This document shows positions 1-10,027 of a stretch of DNA of 64,000 nt, piece by piece. The DNA lies in assembly GCA_022575985.1 (NCBI GenBank), contig JAKSXM010000040.1:12480001-12544000 (forward strand), written 5' to 3'. Both the position numbers and the translations under genes were made by a program. This stretch comes from Anagrus nilaparvatae (Eukaryota; Arthropoda; Insecta; Hymenoptera; Mymaridae). The notes under the pieces were generated by a model that saw only the letters and a program-made list of their open reading frames with translations, had not been told where the DNA came from and searched no databases. Numbering within the stretch: position 1 is the first letter of the stretch; the number at the start of each line of letters is the position of its first letter.

Positions 1-865
1 TATAAAATTCTTGATTTTTTGGGAATTCTGAATTTAGTAGACGACGAAAGCAAAATTTTTTTTTGTTGTAAAATTTCTAGATGATTTAAAATTTAGACAT
101 TTCTAGATGATGACAAATTTCCATTATGAAAACACGTTCACAGTATTTATTTTTTTTTTTTAACTTTATTTTTGCTTGTTCGCTCTCACTAAGAAAAAGT
201 CAATATGCACGAAAATTTTGCACGTGCACTTGATTGTGGAAAGAAAAATAATGTTGCACTTTTATCATAAAAAACAAAATTTTTCAGAATTTGAAGAACA
301 AAATTCACATTCAGCAAAAAATCCTGCACGTGGTCAATATGTAAAAACAGACACTTTTTTGAAAATGTCTTGTGACAAAAATCATATAAAAAATATTATT
401 TATGAAAACATGTTCCGCACAAAAAACGTTATAATTCGGCTCGATGAGACCAGATGTTCCAAATAAGGATAGATAATTGCGGAACTAGGTGAAAAATAAC
501 TGAGACGGCCATTTTACTATTATAAACCAGAGCGTTTTATTGATGATGCGTGTGCACTTCGCCACGTCTGAAAGCGAATTGGTTTTCGCTGTCGTTACAC
601 AAAAGAGACGCTCATGCGCAGTATAAAATGAGATACAATGTATATTATACATATAAAACGCGTACAATATAAATAACGTATATTGCATATACCGAGACAA
701 AATTAAATAAAAATTAAACTATTACGTAGAATAGTCATTAAAATTAGGTTCCCATATTTCATTAGTATTTTTTATTAGAAAATTCAATAATTTTAAAATT
801 CCCTTAAATTAATTTTTATGAGGTATTTGCGTTCGCGCAAAAGAAACCATAACGGTTTACTGAAA

Positions 866-901
866 AACCAGATGGTTAACCAGATGGTTTACCAGATAGT
901 T
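866..901. repeat. Short tandem repeat, 12 bp x 3
   Basis: Three consecutive copies of AACCAGATGGTT, the third with two changes. The origin looks like simple slippage and no function is evident. Confidence 0.7.
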
Positions 902-1396
902 AATCATAAGGTATTTTAAGAATTAACTTTTAACTTTACAAGGGGTTTTTTAGGTCAAGAAATATGAATTTTCGATAGAAAATATTTAATTTTTTCTATT
1001 CAACATATTTTCTGATTTTCCAGATGGTTTCTACCGAAAAATCATAAACCCGTTCATTTTGCCAAGTATTTCGGTCCGCTATCTTGGAAAACCGGAAAAT
1101 ATGTTGGCTTGAAAAATTAAATGTTTTCGACAAAAAATTCATATTTATTGCCCTAAAAAACCCCCTTGTAAACTTAAAAGTTAATTTTTTTAAAGTTAAT
1201 GATTCTCCATCGGAAAATTTGTTGGGTTGAATAATTGAATAATTTCCACCCAAAATTCATGTTTTTTGCCGTTGTAATGTTAAAAAATCATTTTTTTAAG
1301 TTTCTATGTTCGCCATCTTGGAAAATCGGAAAATATTTTTTTGCCCTCCTGGGCGTAAAACTCGTGTGTAAAGAATTTTCTGAACTCGCTCTACGC

Positions 1397-1436
1397 CTAG
1401 CAATATGTGTTCACGAGCGTGAACACATATTGCTAG
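1397..1436. repeat. Perfect 19-bp-arm inverted repeat
   Basis: The left arm 1397-1415 (starting CTAGCAATATGTG) is the exact reverse complement of 1418-1436, with only 2 bases between them. It is far longer than expected by chance in this AT-rich context. It could be a transposon centre or a cruciform-forming site. No terminator or transposon ends are visible around it. Confidence 0.8.
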
Positions 1437-1960
1437 TGCCCAAACTTTTACGCCCTTGATACTTGATATACTATTTAATCCAAAATTAAAAATTTTATTC
1501 AAAAAAATGTTTTTCCAACCTCGAATACCCCCAGGTAATGTGAAAAGTACTTTTTTATTCATAAATATCGAAACTTTCAATATTAAAATTTAAAAAAAGT
1601 TGAATCAATGAGAAATCGATCTGTTTAAAAAAAAAAATTTATTAATTTTTGTTAACAATATAAATTTTGATGTTCTACTTCAAACACCATGATTACAACT
1701 GAAATTATTTTAACATTTGGTATATTACTAACGAAATTTAAGTATATAAAAAGCCTATATTTATAAAAATAAAAAATTAAAAAAAAAAAACTTCAGTTAT
1801 ATATGCTTCATATAACAAGTTAAAAGTTAATAAATATATAAAGTCAAGTGCTAAGTTGATGTTGATGTTTTTTGATTTTTTTTAAATTAATATTTGTGAA
1901 TAATATTTTTTAATTAACCTCAACTATATAAGTTTTTATACTAATAATAAATAAGCTGGT

Positions 1961-2161
1961 TGTTGTGTATATGTAAATACTGTATATATGTTGATGAGCT
2001 CCCCCCTTAATTTTATATGTATAACCGCTCCGAGCCTCAGTGCTCCGCCAGATCTCAAGCTAGTAATAGCTGTCAATAAAGTTATATTTTATATTTAATT
2101 AATTGAAACTATATCATTAATAATCACCATTACCATCACCATATCCATTAATTATCCATCA
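1961..2161 (+). repeat. 5' LTR of BEL element 1
   Basis: Matches 8832-9032 over 201 bp with about 5% divergence by eye. It contains an AATAAA polyadenylation signal (2076-2081) within the conserved block around 2030-2100. Confidence 0.92.
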
Positions 2162-2165
2162 ATTT

Positions 2166-2186
2166 TGGCATCCCAGGAATAGAACC
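2166..2186 (+). promoter_or_regulatory. Primer-binding site of BEL element 1
   Basis: TGGCATCCCAGG followed by AATAGAACC lies 4 bases after the 5' LTR. It is complementary to a tRNA 3' end of the form GGGATGCCA, and the complementarity appears to extend into a T-arm-like stretch. The same TGGCATCCC core lies next to the 5' LTR of BEL element 2. The tRNA itself was not identified. Confidence 0.75.
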
Positions 2187-2564
2187 TAAATTGAAAGAAG
2201 CAAATCAAGTATATTGTAAGATTTTTGAGAAAAGAAAAAATGTGCTTTAGAAAGAATTTCAAGATGGAGTATTAAAATTTGAATTTTGCGAAATTGAATA
2301 TTAATCAAGTGTGGTGTTATTTTGAAAAACTTTGTTTATAAGCGGTGCAAAAATAAGTTTATTTTAGTAAATTTATTAAAAATAATTTTTTTTTAAAAAT
2401 TAGCTTATAGTCATGACATTACTAAAATGACTTATATTGTGATTAGAAAAACTTGAGCAATTCAAAAATTGTCAAAAAAAAAAATAAAGTGAAGTGCTGA
2501 CAAAATATCAAAATTAAAAGAGTGACAGTATCCTTAGAAACTTTGAGAAAATTCATGCTAAAAT

Positions 2565-2595
<31 letters not shown>

Positions 2596-4253
2596 AGGTG
2601 ACGTCATTGCTAGAAAAAAGGAAGAATTTGCTGCGAATGTGTACCACCCCACCATAAAAAATTAAAACTCTTGCTTCATCATCAACATCTTTACTGGGTC
2701 GGCGCGCGAATTTCTTCATGTTTCTTCACCGTTCTACCGCCATTAGAGAGAAGCCCATCAATGTGCATGAAAGATAAAGAAGAGGGGACGAGTTCTTTAA
2801 AACATCATCGAAGCGGCAGACGACGAAGAAATTTACGCAACTACTTTCAATGATGGCAACCATGAGCTCAATCTTCAAGTTTTGTCGGCTGCTTACTTTT
2901 TAAAAGATGAGTGTTATTTCTATGTTTTTTACCATAAGTACACTTTTTTATTTTATTTTTTTTTATGATTAAAACTGATACTCTTAAAACTTATTATTAT
3001 TTTAAAGTATCTGCTTTGCAATTAATCAATTGTAGTAAATTAATTTTTTTTTCTGCTACATATTTATATAAGCAATTATTTAAATTAAAATGTAAAATAT
3101 TAAATTCCTTTATTTTTTTATATTGTTTAAAACTATTATATTTTAAAAAATAATTAATATATAAGGAGTAGGGAGCTCGTGAAAGTGTGTGAGTAAATTC
3201 TATCCATTTGGCATAAAACATTTACTTGGCAATTTTGTCCATTGTTTACATAAAAAAAACAAAACATAACCTATAAAATTAAAAATCTTTTTTGCTTTTT
3301 CAAAAAAAATTTAAAATCTTTTTTTGGTTATATTAAATAAAATTTATAATTTTTTTTCTTGTTGCTAACTTGTGTAAAATTAAATTTATTTTAAAAATTA
3401 TAAAATTATTATTTGAAAATTATTTTAAAAATTAAAATTGAGTAAATTTAAAATTTCTGACAGGTTATGTAAACTATTATTGTGTGTTGTTAAGCTATTA
3501 TTTTATTTGAGCATAGTCTAATTAATTTTGATGTTACCTAGGTTACAACATTGGCGTTTTTGGACTGGTGATCTGGATTTAATTTAAACTACTTGGCTGG
3601 ACCTCAACCGTTGGGGACTCTGATGATTCTTGACATTCCATTTGCTGCACAAACACAACATCAGGTCATAAGGAGGCTTTGGATAATCCAGGGTTGATTT
3701 TGCATCACCAGTTAAGCACATAAAGTTAACTTTCCTATTGTTGTAACCTTAGTTGATATTATTTGAACATTATATTTAAAATTATTTTATAGAAAAGCTA
3801 ATTATTAAATGCTCAAATGCACATTGTTTTTCTATTTGAATATATAATCTTGAATTAATTTAAAATCAATTTAAATACCTTGTACAAAATCAGACAATAG
3901 GCTTTAACTATTTCTCAAGTTGTAAATATAAGATAATTTTCTTTTTAAAATTGGATCATTGATAATTTTGTAAATACTTTAACTTTTTTGATTTACTAAT
4001 TTTAACTAGTTTTTAAATTGAGTTGATAATTGATTTTAATTTTCTTGTGTAATCGATGATTAGTTTTTTAAAGAGAAATTATTACACATTATCAGTGTTA
4101 TAATGTATCATCACGTGATTTCATAAAGTTTTTGTTTCAATAAACACTTGATTATAATTAACAGTCTGGGATATAATTGTGTATTTAAAAAATTATTTAA
4201 AATTAATGTCATTTTAGCTTCTCAAATATTTTAAAAATTATTAAATTGTAACA
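2187..4253 (+). other. Long untranslated leader of BEL element 1
   Basis: About 2 kb between primer site and gag with no credible ORF. It contains an A tract near 2562-2590 and a motif GATGTTACCTAGG (3530-3542) that is repeated in the internal region of non-autonomous element 4 (13478-13490), which suggests shared leader ancestry. It presumably carries packaging and translation signals; nothing more specific is visible. Confidence 0.6.
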
Positions 4254-5658
4254 ATGGCATCAATATTATTAGAACAAGCAGGATTATACCCTAGACTTAA
4301 AAATGCCTATAAAGCCTTTGAAGATGCTGGTAATATGAAAGCATCTAATTGCAAAATTGGGATGAAACACTTAGAAAATTTGTGGTCAACTTATGAGCAA
4401 AATAACATGTCTTTAATTGCTCATAGAGACTATACCCAACTTCAATCTCAACCATATTTTACAGAGAATCATTTTACTGCTATAGAAGAATTTTACATAC
4501 AAAATATTTGCCTTTTTCAAGATGCATCTTTCTAGATGCAAACCAAACAATTGAAAATATTGATCAACCTATACCTAGGCCTCATGTAGTAACGTTAGAT
4601 AATGAGAAAGTACCCCCATTATAAATACCTCACTTTAGTGGTGAATATACTGCATGGGAATCGTTTAGGGATGTCTTCCAATCATCGGTTATAAATAGGA
4701 AAAACTATTCTAATGTCGCGAAGTTACATCAGCTAATTTCAGTACTTGAAGGTGATGCAGCTACTATAGCTGCCTCATATCAATCTACTGATGCTAATTT
4801 CGAGATTGTATGGAATAAGCTTAAGGAGAGATACGAAGTTAAAAAAAGACTTGTAAATGCCCACATTGTTAATTTATACTCACTTAAGCCTATTCTAAAA
4901 CCTTCTGCAACTGAGCTAAAAAGATCTTGTCCGGTGTTAACACCCCTCTTTCAGCATTAAAAGGACTAGGTAGAAAAGTAGATTCTTGGGATGATTTGAT
5001 AGTTTTTCACGTTTTAAATTTACTGGATAATGATTCTCGCAAACAATGGGACATTTATTACAATACCTATTGTAACTCATTACTACCTCCTGCAAATAAT
5101 GGAACTGATGATGCTACAGTAAATGTAAAAGCTAGCTCTGAGCCTCCCTCTTTAGCAAAATTGTTGGAATTTATTGAAAACAAAATTAGCATTTTAGAGT
5201 CAATAGAAGAAGCTAGTAATAGCCATGCTAGCAAACAATTTTTGGATTTCAATAAAAATAAATCTTCAAATTATTCCAATAATTCTACTAAAGTTTTCAG
5301 TACTTCTGCTAATAATCAAAATAAATCAAACCAAAGTTTAAATAATAACTGCATCATTTGTAATGCCAATCACTTCTTTTTGTTTTGTGCAGATTATAAA
5401 AACAAAACCCCAAAGCAAAGAGAGGAGATTGTTTCTAAACATAAAAGATGTTTTAATTACTTAGGTGCACACTTTATCTCAAATTGCACATCTACAAAAA
5501 GGTGTACTATTTGCAAGCAGAAGCATCATACATCTTTACATATTAAAGGTTTTAAAAAAAATCCTAAAAATAGTGGTACTGACACAAATAATGCCACTCG
5601 TAGCGTCAATACAGAGGTAGCTATTGCTGAAACTAGTACATTATCAACCAGTTCTTGA
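4254..5658 (+). pseudogene. BEL/Pao gag (element 1), broken
   Basis: Gag is the structural capsid polyprotein. The start ATG at 4254 opens MASILLEQAGLYP, matching the starts of the gag genes of elements 2 and 3. The frame is broken near 4530 (frameshift), by TAA at 4622 and by a one-base loss near 4920, then is open from about 4925 to 5655. The C-terminal part has the BEL-type Cys/His cluster (CIICNANHFFLFC, then CTICKQKHHTSLH), a nucleic-acid-binding zinc region. The last frame ends at TGA 5656-5658 and then continues in the same frame into the protease; the same arrangement occurs in element 2. The upstream lesions make the gene inactive. Confidence 0.88.
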
Positions 5659-6175
5659 AAATTACCTTCTCAACCCCTTTTGGCGGCAGCTGTAGTTAAA
5701 GTTTGTTCAAAAAATGGACTGGAATTGGCAAGAGCTCTAATTGACCAATGCTTCCAAGCCTCATTTATATCTACTTCTTTATTTAAGAAATTGCGTCTTA
5801 AAAAAGAACCTGCTCAACTCCCTGTATCAGGAATTGGTGGTAAAACTGATCTTGTTTGCTCAAATATGGTACATCTTCAGATTAGACCTCACTTTTATTC
5901 ATATTATGTACTTAATGTCAATGCTTTTATAATACCAAAAATTTCGTCTTACGCACCTAATTCAGGTATTGATCCTATTAAATTCCCTCATATTAGCCAT
6001 TTGCAATTAGCTGATCTTGGATTTGCTAAGAAGGGTTGCATAGATTTGCTACTATGTTCAATTTAACACTCCTCTTTAATTATTGGTGAAATTATTAAAG
6101 GCTAAGAACATGAACCTATCGCAACCAGCTCAGAGCTTGGCTGGATAATTTCTGGTAATTCAGGTAATTCAGGTT
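5659..6175 (+). pseudogene. BEL/Pao protease region (element 1), truncated
   Basis: This continues the gag frame after the TGA at 5656. The retroviral-type aspartic protease motif appears as ALIDQC followed by QASFIS, where the canonical D-S/T-G glycine is replaced by Cys. The conserved segments PVSGIGGKTD and IPKISSYAPN agree with elements 2 and 3. TAA at 6064-6066 and another stop (TAA, 6101-6103) interrupt it. Around 6150-6175 the sequence jumps directly to RNase H, so the RT palm with YMDD is missing. A repeated GGTAATTCA sits at the junction. Confidence 0.82.
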
Positions 6176-7083
6176 GGTATGCTAACCTTCCTGCTGTTAA
6201 AACAATTAAAATTTCAAGGTGGCTAAAATATGTTCCGGGAGCTAAGTATGAGATATATGGATTTGCAGATGCTTCCGATAAAGCATACGGTGCCTGTACA
6301 TATTTAAAAGTTACGCTACACGGGAAGAGCACTGTGCACTTGCTACAGGCTAAATCTAAGGTTGCCCCTTTAAAGCCAATTTTAACTATACCGAAGTTAG
6401 AGTTGAATGTTGCACATTTATTGACAAAATTAACTGTGAAAGTGCTTAGAGCTTTAAAACTTGATAAGGTTAAAATATATTTATTTTCTGACTCTACTGA
6501 CGTATTATGTTGGCTAAAGGAGCATCCTTATCAATGGGAGAGATTTGTTAAACACAGATGTTCAGATATTCATACTTTGCTATCTGAGGCATTTTGGTCT
6601 CATGTTAGGTACATCGACAATCCTGCTGATTGCGTGTCCAGAGGTTTACCTCCTGATCAGTTGCAAGCCTTTTCTCTTTGGTGGGAAGGGGGAATAATGG
6701 TCAAAAGACCAATGGACTTACAGAATAGTAGCTTTAGTAAGTTCGTGAATACATTAAATGTAGATTGATCATGCTGTGAATTATAAAGAGCCTGAAAAAG
6801 TCGTTATTTGGGACTTGGTCGATAGGTACTCTTCTTTACCCAAGCTTCTAAGGATTACATCCTATGTAATTAGATTTGTAGATAAATTACTCATTAAAAG
6901 CAAAAATAAGTTAAAACAAACTTCTAATATTTTCAATAGTCATTGGTTTAATGTAAAATACTATTTAGGTTTCTGCAAACTGGTTTCAGTTCAGGAACTA
7001 CTAAGAGCTAGAATGCTATAGACCTATTTAGTTCATCAAAGTTACTTTAAAAAACACATAAAATTTATTTCTACTAATAAAAA
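6176..7083 (+). pseudogene. BEL/Pao RNase H and linker (element 1)
   Basis: Starts in the middle of the RNase H-like region (SRWLKYVPGAKYEIYGFADAS) and continues with TIPKLELN and LFSDSTDVLCWLKEHP, then NPADCVSRGLPP. These blocks align with element 2 (minus strand, 28270-27830) and element 3 (38660-39110). The frame ends at 6766-6768, then resumes at 6776 after a small frameshift (linker domain, DLVDRYSSLPKLLRITSYV) and stops at 7019-7021. It is catalytically dead as part of this copy because RT is absent. Confidence 0.85.
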
Positions 7084-7093
7084 ACCGGATAAC

Positions 7094-8026
7094 TTGAATT
7101 TACGTCGTCTAGATCAATTTTTCGACCAAAATTTGCTTGGTTTAGGCGGTCGTATTCATCTGTCCTTACTCGATTATGACCAAAAACACCCTTGGATCTT
7201 GCCAAGTAAATGTTCGTTCTCAAATCTCTTGGTTGATTTTATTCATGAAAAAACGTTGCATGGTGGTTTACGTTTGACGCTTTCAGCTTTAAGGCAAGAA
7301 TTCTGGGTGTTTAAAGGTAGAAATTTGGTAAGAAGTAGTATTCTCAAATGTAATGCTTCTATTAGATACAAGGCTAACACATTGAATCAAAAAATGGGCA
7401 TACTCCCTGCTTGCAGAGTCACTCGCCCTGATAAGCCCTTTAAAGTAAGTGGAGTGGACTATTCGGGTCCTTTTGCTACCCTTAGACTTAAAGGTCGCGG
7501 TGCTCACAAGTCACTTTGTAAGTCTTATATAGCTGTTTTTGTGTGTATGAACACAAAAACAGTTCACTTAGAGCTAGTCACTGGCTACTCTAGTCAAGAC
7601 TTTATTGCTGCCTTCCGGAGATTCACGTCAACTAGAGGACAATGTTCTGAGTTGTTAAGTGATCAGGGGACTACCTTTGTAGGAGCCAATAGGATTCTCA
7701 AGGAAATGTATGAAGCTTCTTCTAAGTACATGAATAACTTTGTGGATTATTTGGCAAACGAAAGTACAACCTGGAAATTTAACTCCCCAGGAGCTCCTCA
7801 TTTTGGCGGAATCTGGGAAGCTGTGGTAAAGTCAGTGAAGCATCACATTCGAAGAGTGGTTTGCGATCGTCAGCTAACCTTCGAAGAATTTTACACGCTG
7901 CTGAAACAAATCGAGGCTTGTCTTAACTCACGCCCGTTGGTCCCTCTGACTGATGATCCATCTGACAGCAGTTTTTTATCTCCTTCATTGATATTAACCC
8001 AGTCCGAATCTTACATTCTAATTTTA
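7094..8026 (+). pseudogene. BEL/Pao integrase (element 1)
   Basis: Retroviral-type DDE integrase. The N-terminal H2C2 zinc region is recognisable (HEKTLHGG, then KCNAS), but its last Cys is lost (NIC in element 2, NAS here). Catalytic blocks are GVDYSGPF (first Asp), LSDQGTTFVGA (second Asp) and APHFGGIWEAVVK (Glu). The frame is open for over 300 codons to about 8026, where it runs into a fragment of this element's own LTR. The protein would normally insert the cDNA into the chromosome. Confidence 0.88.
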
Positions 8027-8196
8027 TATGTATAACCGCTCCGAGCCTCAGTGCTCCGCTAGATCTCAAGCTAGTAATAGCTGTCAATAAAGTTATACTT
8101 TATATTTAATCAATTGAAACTATATCAATGGAACCCAATTCAATAAAGTTATACTTTATATTTAATCAATTGAAACTATATCAATGGAACCCAATT
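8027..8196 (+). repeat. LTR fragment embedded in integrase, with 56-bp tandem duplication
   Basis: From ATTTTATATGTATAACCGC (8027) the sequence equals the 3' three-quarters of the element's own LTR (compare 8881 onward), then rejoins coding sequence at GGAACCCAATTATG. A 56-bp block, 8085-8140, is repeated exactly at 8141-8196. The event is internal to the element and is best explained by template switching during reverse transcription. It cuts the integrase frame. Confidence 0.85.
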
Positions 8197-8538
8197 ATGA
8201 AAAAGTTAAAATCCCTCCGGTAGAAAGGTACAAGTTAATTCAAAACATGATGCAGGACTGGACGGTGTTGTTGGTTTGCGGAATATCTGCAAACCCTCCA
8301 AGAACGCCATAAGTGGAAAAATGAGCAAAGAAATGTGCAAACTGGTGACGTAGTGTTGATCTCTGATGAGGCAATGCCACCTGCTAAATGGCCATTGGCT
8401 AGGGTTATCAGAGTCCACAAGGGCCCTGATGGTTTAGTCAGAGTGGTAGATCTTAAGACGGGATCGACAGAACTTAAGCGTCCAATACATAAATTGATTA
8501 GGCTAAATACTCTAGATAATGAAGATGATAATTTATGA
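8197..8538 (+). pseudogene. BEL/Pao integrase C-terminal (DUF5641-like) tail
   Basis: Downstream of the LTR fragment the coding sequence resumes (PPVERYKLIQNMMQDW), is frameshifted near 8260, and is open again from 8335 to 8538 with GDVVLISDEAMPPAKWPL and LKRPIHKLI. This is the C-terminal domain that follows the DDE core in BEL/Pao pol, DUF5641-like by content. Elements 2 (26097) and 3 (40797) end with the same block. Confidence 0.82.
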
Positions 8539-8819
8539 ATTAAAATTTTAAAATTTTTGATGTATCTTTGTTTATAATTGTAAATATGTTGTATTCTGTT
8601 TTTATTTATATTATTTATTTATATTATTTTAATTATTTATTATTCATTCAAAAAATTTATTATTATTATAAAATTATTAATTGTCAATTATTATTCAGCC
8701 ACTTATTTTATATTTAAAAAAAAAAAGCTAAATTTTTTATTGTGATTCTTTTCACCACAAGAATTTTTTAACTTAAATTATTTTATTTTTCTTTTTTATA
8801 CAATTTAGTAATAAATTGT

Positions 8820-8831
8820 GGTGGGTGGAAA
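8820..8831 (+). promoter_or_regulatory. Polypurine tract of BEL element 1
   Basis: GGTGGGTGGAAA immediately precedes the 3' LTR. Its position and purine content fit the plus-strand primer. Confidence 0.6.
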
Positions 8832-9032
8832 TGTTGTGTATAGGTGAATACTGTATATATGTTGGTGAGCTCCCCCCTTAATTTTATATGTATAACCGCT
8901 CCGAGCCTCAGTGCTCCGCTAGATCTCAAGCTAGTAATAGCTGTCAATAAAGTTATACTTTATATTTAATCAATTGAAACTATTTCATTAATAATCACCA
9001 TTACGATCACATTATCCATTAATTATCCATCA
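8832..9032 (+). repeat. 3' LTR of BEL element 1
   Basis: 201 bp, starts TGTTGTGTATAGG and ends CATCA, followed by the target duplicate CTGGT at 9033-9037. Confidence 0.92.
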
Positions 9033-9429
9033 CTGGTAAAAAAAATTTATAATAAATAATGTAAACTTTAAAATCAAATTATATCTTAATAGAGAGTGTT
9101 TATACAGAATTTGCTCATTGTATAATAAAAATCTTAATAAATTTTCAAGCTTATTAAAATTGGGGCATCAAATTGATACTCTAGCATTTCATTTAAAAAA
9201 AATATTTAAAAAATTTTAAATACTACTTTAACTTTCCTTTGTGAACATTTAATTTATTTAAAGATTTATTAAAAAATTTATTTTACATATGTATTTGAAA
9301 TTCATTATAATTATTTTATTATTTTACTTATCTGCACATTTTGATAGATTTAAAAATAGTATAATTAAATTATTAATTTATTTGTACAAAACTTTATATA
9401 TATTTTTTTTTTTAACATCAAGAACATCT

Positions 9430-9489
9430 AGTTGTATATTATTGTAATTGCCTTCGGGCGTAAATAAAATAAAAAAAAAAAAAAAAAAA
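9430..9489 (+). repeat. Retroposon-like 3' end with UUCG hairpin and A tail
   Basis: TTGTAATTGCCTTCGGGCGT is followed by AAATAAAATAAA and a run of about 18 A. The GCC-TTCG-GGC hairpin just before a poly-A tail resembles the 3' ends of insect LINE or SINE elements. No ORF of the parent element is present upstream, so this would be a 5'-truncated copy. Flanks from 9040 show no gene. Confidence 0.4.
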
Positions 9490-9537
9490 TATAAAGTAGA
9501 GAATTAATGAAATATTCAAAATAAATAATTTTTATAA

Positions 9538-9879
9538 CTTTTCAATAAAGAATTGACGCATTAAACATACAAAACTACCATAAGAATACCCCTCCTTCTC
9601 ACACGACTTTTAAAAACTAACAAAATGCGTGCGCCGGTAGTATTATAATGTGCGACCTTGAAAAATATCATTCTATACTCCCAAGTATATATGATATTGC
9701 ATTGGAACTGTTACTTATAAAGAAGTTAAGAATAAGAGAAATTCTCATTACATATAGAGTTTTTATACTCGAATAAGTGTGTATGTATGTGTATATGTGT
9801 TAGAGTTTTAAAAGTCGTGTGAGAAGGAGGGATTCTTATGGTACCTGTATGTTTAATTCATTAATTCTTTATTGTCAAG
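9538..9879. mobile_element. MITE with ~80-bp TIRs, TAA target duplication
   Basis: The left end (CTTTTCAATAAAGAATT...) is the imperfect reverse complement of the right end (...AATTCTTTATTGTCAAG) for about 80 bp, including CCTCCTTCTCACACGACTTT. TAA flanks both ends (9535-9537 and 9880-9882). A 3-bp TWA duplication is typical of PIF/Harbinger, so this is a candidate Harbinger-type MITE. It has no coding capacity. Confidence 0.65.
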
Positions 9880-9891
9880 TAACAAAAAAAT

Positions 9892-10027
9892 ATTCTTAGA
9901 CGCGGTAAAGAATATTTACCCATCCCCCAGCATGTAAATATAAATATTTTTAGGTTGTTGGCTGCGCCATACATATTTATATTTACACGCTGTGGAATGA
10001 GTAATATTCTTCACCATGTCTAAGAAT
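9892..10027. mobile_element. Small foldback element
   Basis: ATTCTTAGACGCGGTAAAG at 9892 pairs imperfectly with CTTCACCATGTCTAAGAAT ending at 10027. The arms run about 55 bp (AGCATGTAAATATAAATAT against ATATTTATATTTACACGCT) around a short centre. The family is unknown and it is non-coding. Confidence 0.6.

Larger units (their letters stand above)
1..1955. other. AT-rich non-coding stretch
   Basis: No reading frame here has recognisable protein content; the short open frames are low-complexity. It contains a 12-bp triplet repeat (866-901), a 40-bp hairpin (1397-1436), and near 1600-1620 a motif (TTGAATCAATGAGAAATCGA) that recurs at the edge of the foldback element at 16257. It is probably decayed repeat DNA, but no family can be assigned. 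Confidence 0.5.
1961..9032 (+). mobile_element. BEL/Pao LTR retrotransposon, element 1 (decayed)
   Basis: A complete 7.07-kb insertion. LTRs 1961-2161 and 8832-9032 are both 201 bp, begin TG and end CA, and differ at about ten positions, so this is the oldest of the BEL elements here. The 5-bp target duplication CTGGT lies at 1956-1960 and 9033-9037. Order is LTR, primer site, long leader, gag, protease, RNase H, integrase, DUF5641-like tail, LTR. Most of RT is deleted, gag has several frameshifts and stops, and an LTR fragment interrupts the integrase end. The gene order and the Cys-rich gag tail identify the BEL/Pao superfamily. It is non-functional. Confidence 0.93.

Noticed and set aside
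176..466. 96-codon open frame near the left end
   Set aside because: Starts from a non-ATG codon, Lys/Asn-rich, no recognisable domain, AT-rich background.
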